Part shown: positions 5,540 through 8,071 of the stretch, piece after piece
How the letters are laid out: each line of letters begins with the position of its first letter
How positions within the stretch are numbered: the first letter of the stretch is position 1
DNA from: Anaerolinea thermophila
Lineage (GTDB): Bacteria; Chloroflexota; Anaerolineae; Anaerolineales; Villigracilaceae
NCBI GenBank assembly: GCA_022729775.1
Contig: DZBA01000143.1
Span: forward strand, 1-8,071
Direction of reading: 5' to 3'
DNA length: 8,071 bases
Translations under genes and position numbers: made by a program
Notes under the pieces: model-generated
Database searches by the model: none
Told to the model about the DNA's origin: nothing
Seen by the model: only the letters and a program-made list of their open reading frames with translations

Positions 5540-7595
5540 TGCTTCTCTCCTGTTTCAGTTGAATAAAAACATTAACGTCATTTGTGGGGTGTTTGCACAC
5601 AAAGCCTTCGCACACATACGCGGTTGCCTTATTCTCGATCATTGTCCGCTTGCGGAGAATCTCCGGCGAACCTTCTGGCGGGGGATAGGAAGACGCGCAA
5701 AGAATCGTGCGCGGATTATATCCTGCGCGCGCGGTTTGAATCAGCGCCTCGAAATTTTCCTCGCCAGCGTCGCCGATGATTGCAATCTGTTGAATGTGAC
5801 CCAGCGCGCTTTCTCCCGCCGATGCCCAGCGCGCAAGTCCCAGCGGATATTTCAAAACCAAGCCGCTGACCATCTTCAAAGACTCTTCCGCAAGGTCTCG
5901 GTATTTTCCATTTCCTGTGAACTCTGCCATCTTTAACAACGCTTCGCAAGCCAGCGCATTTCCTGATGGCGTTGCGTTATCCTGCAAATCTTTGGGGCGA
6001 ATCAACAACGGTTCGCCTTCGTTGGGCGTATCGAAAAATCCGCCTTGCGGGTCGCTGAACATTTCAATCATTTCATCGGTCAACGCCCGCGCGGACTTGA
6101 ACCACTTCACGTTGAAATCGGTTTGATACAGTTCCAGCAATCCGAGAATCAACGCGGCGTAGTCTTCGAGAAAAACCTCGTTTGTTGTTTTGCCGTCACG
6201 CCACGAGCGGCGCAACTTTCCATTGGGGCGCATTTCGTTCAGAAGAAAATCAGTGCAGCGCGTAGCCAGTATGTGGGTTTTGTGGTTATCGAAACCGGTC
6301 CGCGCTGCTTCTGCAACTGCCGCCAGCATGAGACCATTCCACGCGGTCAGGATTTTGTCATCCGTTCCGGGGCGGATTCGTTTTGCGCGCGCGGACAATA
6401 ACTTTAGATGAGATTCTCTCAGTTTCGCGGGAATCGAATCAACTTCAAGGTTGAATTTCGCGGCAAGGGCGGCATCATCCATTGCGCGTTGTAAAACAGT
6501 TTTGCCTTCCCAATTTCCACCTGCGGTGATTCCATAAGCGCTTTCAAATAATTCACTATTCTCTGGCAACTGCTCTCTAATTTCTTCGAGAGTCCAAACA
6601 TAGAACTTTCCTTCTTCGTGTTCTGAATCTGCGTCGAGCGAAGAATAAAATCCGCCTTGCGGGTGAGTCATCTCGCGCGTGATGAATTCAAGCGTTTCTT
6701 CGACAATGCGTTTGAAAGCAGGGTCTTGGTTGATTTGCCATACATGGAGGTAAGCGCGGAGGAGCAGCGCGTTATCGTAAAGCATTTTCTCGAAGTGCGG
6801 CACGCGCCAAAAATTATCGGTGCTGTAACGCGAGAAGCCACCGCCGACTACATCATACATGCCGCCGCGTGACTTGGCGTGCAGGGCGTGGACTGCGGCT
6901 TGAGTACCAGATCTGACGGTTTTTTGGAAACCGGTCTGGTCTTTGTCGTGAGCCAGTAAAAATTCAATCACCATCGGCTGTGGAAACTTTGGCGCGGCGC
7001 CCCAGCCGCCGTAGCCCCAATCATAGGATTCGATAAGAGCATCCGCGATGGCTTGATAATGTTCTTGGGTCAGCAATTCGTTCTTTGTGTGCGCGTGGAA
7101 ATTCTGGATGTGGTCTAGCACGCGCTTGCCTACGTTTTCAATTTCATCGCGGTCATTTTTCCACGCATTCGCCAGCCCGGAAAGAATCTCCATGAATGAC
7201 GGCATGTTGTATCTGCGCGCAGGTGGAAAATAAGTGCCGGCATAAAACGGTTTGAGGTCGGGCGCAAGGAAGACCGACATGGGCCATCCGCCGGAGCCGG
7301 TCATGGCGACAGTGACTTGCATGTAAACCGTGTCGAGGTCGGGGCGTTCTTCGCGGTCTACTTTGATGTTTACGAAATGCGCGTTCATGAATGCGGCGGT
7401 TTCGGGGTTTTCAAATGATTCCGCGCTCATGACGTGACACCAGTGACAAGCTGCATAACCAATGGAGAGGAAGATTGGCTTGTTTTCTTCCTTCGCTTTG
7501 TTTAAGGCTTCTTCGCCCCAGGGGAACCAATCCACAGGGTTGTTGACGTGTTGAAGCAAATACGGGGAGTTTTCGTTAAGTAGATGATTGGGCAT
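5532..7595 (-). CDS. Thioredoxin-domain protein of the YyaL / SPATA20 (DUF255) family
   Basis: A 687-residue, apparently full-length protein. The N-terminus NENSPYLLQHVNNPVDW (7-23) is the family hallmark. A thioredoxin-like fold follows with the CxxC-type motif CHWCHVM (50-56; C50, C53), KVDREERPD (78-86), GGWPM (102-106) and AGTYFPP (119-125). An (alpha/alpha)6-barrel-like C-terminal domain contains GGGFSRYS (251-258), VPHFEKMLYDN (265-275) and GGFYSSLDADSEHEEGKFYVWT (314-335). The protein ends with the usual ATAYVCEGFVC segment. No signal peptide is seen, so it is probably cytosolic. The family's activity is not well established; the fold suggests thiol redox chemistry fused to a sugar-epimerase-like barrel. 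The frame is open to 7673, but those 26 extra residues overlap an Rhs remnant in another frame and a TATAAT box; the ATG at 7595 matches the family start. It overlaps the mgtC fragment by 8 bp. Confidence 0.93.
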   Translation of the reverse strand: MPNHLLNENSPYLLQHVNNPVDWFPWGEEALNKAKEENKPIFLSIGYAACHWCHVMSAESFENPETAAFMNAHFVNIKVDREERPDLDTVYMQVTVAMTGSGGWPMSVFLAPDLKPFYAGTYFPPARRYNMPSFMEILSGLANAWKNDRDEIENVGKRVLDHIQNFHAHTKNELLTQEHYQAIADALIESYDWGYGGWGAAPKFPQPMVIEFLLAHDKDQTGFQKTVRSGTQAAVHALHAKSRGGMYDVVGGGFSRYSTDNFWRVPHFEKMLYDNALLLRAYLHVWQINQDPAFKRIVEETLEFITREMTHPQGGFYSSLDADSEHEEGKFYVWTLEEIREQLPENSELFESAYGITAGGNWEGKTVLQRAMDDAALAAKFNLEVDSIPAKLRESHLKLLSARAKRIRPGTDDKILTAWNGLMLAAVAEAARTGFDNHKTHILATRCTDFLLNEMRPNGKLRRSWRDGKTTNEVFLEDYAALILGLLELYQTDFNVKWFKSARALTDEMIEMFSDPQGGFFDTPNEGEPLLIRPKDLQDNATPSGNALACEALLKMAEFTGNGKYRDLAEESLKMVSGLVLKYPLGLARWASAGESALGHIQQIAIIGDAGEENFEALIQTARAGYNPRTILCASSYPPPEGSPEILRKRTMIENKATAYVCEGFVCKHPTNDVNVFIQLKQERSNG

Positions 7596-7631
7596 GGGTA
7601 ACCTGTAAAATGAATGAAGTCGGTTTCCAGA

Positions 7632-7637
7632 ATTATA
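7632..7637 (-). promoter_or_regulatory. Candidate -10 box for the YyaL-type gene
   Basis: The minus strand reads TATAAT exactly, about 36 bases before the ATG at 7595, leaving a leader of about 30 bases. No good -35 is present 15-18 bases upstream, so this rests on the -10 alone. If used, it would exclude any start upstream of it and support 7595. The box overlaps the stop codon of the Rhs remnant. Confidence 0.4.
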
Positions 7638-7770
7638 GCCCAAGGAGGTAAAAATCATGTCCCGTCGGGTCATTGAAGTTGAGCGGACGATTCGTCACGT
7701 AAGCATACCTGTTCCACGCCTGCGGGTTGGACGGGTCGAGGATTATGGTATCGGGTTGGATAAACTGCAT
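7633..7770 (-). pseudogene. Rhs-repeat-associated core fragment, 5'-truncated
   Basis: On the minus strand, from an ATG at 7770, a 45-codon frame reads FIQPDTIILDPSNPQ (from 7764), then AWNRYAYVTNRPLNFNDPTGH (to 7657), and ends DFYLLGL-stop at 7633. This matches the conserved end of the Rhs core, usually of the form F-x-x-P-D-x-I, N-P-Q-x-x-N-R-Y-x-Y-V, N-P-L, D-P-T-G-H, which precedes the variable toxin tip of Rhs proteins. The frame stays open to 7824, but residues before FIQPDT do not continue the Rhs pattern (the expected YYDPxxGR is absent). Homology therefore begins abruptly near 7765, where base composition also drops. After DPTGH only seven codons remain, so there is no toxin tip. It is best read as an orphan or decayed Rhs core fragment. 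Confidence 0.75.
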
Positions 7771-7847
7771 TATGCAAGAAAAATTTGGCGAAAAATGCCA
7801 GATTAAAAGCAATATCAGTTCTTGTTAAAGTTCGAGAAACTCTAATA

Positions 7848-8060
7848 TCAAGTTATCAAGTATGCAATAATTATAGATATTAATAAGCCAATGCTAAAAA
7901 TGACACGCGGAATCCATACGTAAAGTGGATGTTCAATTACTATCCATATCTCTTTTAGCGAAGGAATGGATATTTCTACTTTAGCCCCTTTGCCAAATTT
8001 TATAAAGTTAATAAACGATGTCGAAAAAAACCAAACCCACATATTTAATGCCAGCATCAA
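7848..8060 (-). CDS. Small hydrophobic two-helix membrane protein, possibly 5'-partial
   Basis: I do not recognise this protein. At least 70 residues are visible: a first hydrophobic stretch (MLALNMWVWFFSTSFINFI), a ~30-residue loop with KFGKGAKVEISIPSLKEIW, and a second helix close to the C-terminus (VIFSIGLLISIIIAYLIT). The start is unclear. The codon at 8060-8058 is TTG and an ATG lies at 8057, but neither has a Shine-Dalgarno, and the frame continues open and hydrophobic (Ile-Ile-Leu) to the window edge. The gene may therefore begin outside. GC content is ~30%, far below the rest of the window. It precedes the Rhs core fragment on the same strand, where Rhs loci often carry immunity or cargo genes. 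An immunity role is conceivable but unsupported by any motif. Confidence 0.5.
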   Translation of the reverse strand: MMLALNMWVWFFSTSFINFIKFGKGAKVEISIPSLKEIWIVIEHPLYVWIPRVIFSIGLLISIIIAYLIT

Positions 8061-8071
8061 TAAAATTATTA

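Noticed and set aside
7657..7806. A 49-codon plus-strand frame (MSRRVIEVERT...) preceded by a perfect AAGGAGGT (7642-7649) eight bases before its ATG, which looks like a well-started small gene.
   Set aside because: The opposite strand over the same bases reads the Rhs core ending in DPTGH, a specific family match, and AAGGAGGT is simply the antisense of its Tyr-Leu-Leu codons. The 49-residue product resembles nothing known. I treat it as a shadow, though expression cannot be excluded.
7843..7882. A 7-bp inverted repeat TAATATC / GATATTA in the AT-rich right end.
   Set aside because: It is short, widely spaced, within AT-rich sequence and partly inside the small membrane gene. Chance is the simplest explanation, and no T-run marks it as a terminator.

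Overview
The window looks like a piece of a bacterial chromosome or metagenomic contig of moderate GC content. It is dense in genes, and most of them read on the minus strand. Gene content (GT-C glycosyltransferases beside an LTA-synthase-like sulfatase, a lone TatA, a YyaL/SPATA20-type thioredoxin-fold protein, MgtC and Rhs fragments) and the codon style would fit an Anaerolineae-like member of the Chloroflexota. That placement is an impression from sequence style only, since no marker gene is present.

Layout from left to right. Positions 3-239 (+) hold the end of an unrecognised membrane-anchored protein that may begin outside the window. It converges on, and overlaps by 12 bp, a compact three-gene minus-strand operon (4919 to 228). 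The operon order is a GT39/ArnT-like glycosyltransferase, then a membrane-anchored LTA-synthase-like sulfatase-superfamily enzyme, then a second GT-C-like membrane protein, with gaps of only 6 and 15 bp. Together they suggest sugar and phosphoglycerol/phosphoethanolamine-type decoration of cell-surface polymers. Divergent from it is a monocistronic tatA (4975-5160, +) with a strong ribosome binding site and a clean intrinsic terminator.

Next comes a ~120-bp structured non-coding block (5195-5324) with inverted ends, an internal hairpin and flanking TTAATAA direct repeats, resembling a MITE. It abuts a MgtC/SapB-family gene that stops after about 73 residues and is probably a degraded remnant. 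The mgtC fragment overlaps by 8 bp the end of a full-length YyaL/SPATA20-type gene, whose best start is 7595 rather than the longest possible start at 7673.

The right end (7633-8071) is accessory in character. A short 5'-truncated fragment of an Rhs-repeat core (ending in the DPTGH hallmark) lies on the minus strand. Immediately beyond it the composition drops to about 30% GC, where a small two-helix membrane protein is encoded and is open to the window edge. This arrangement is consistent with the tail of an Rhs/polymorphic-toxin locus with orphan core fragments and immunity-like cargo lying further right. No CRISPR array, tRNA or rRNA was seen.
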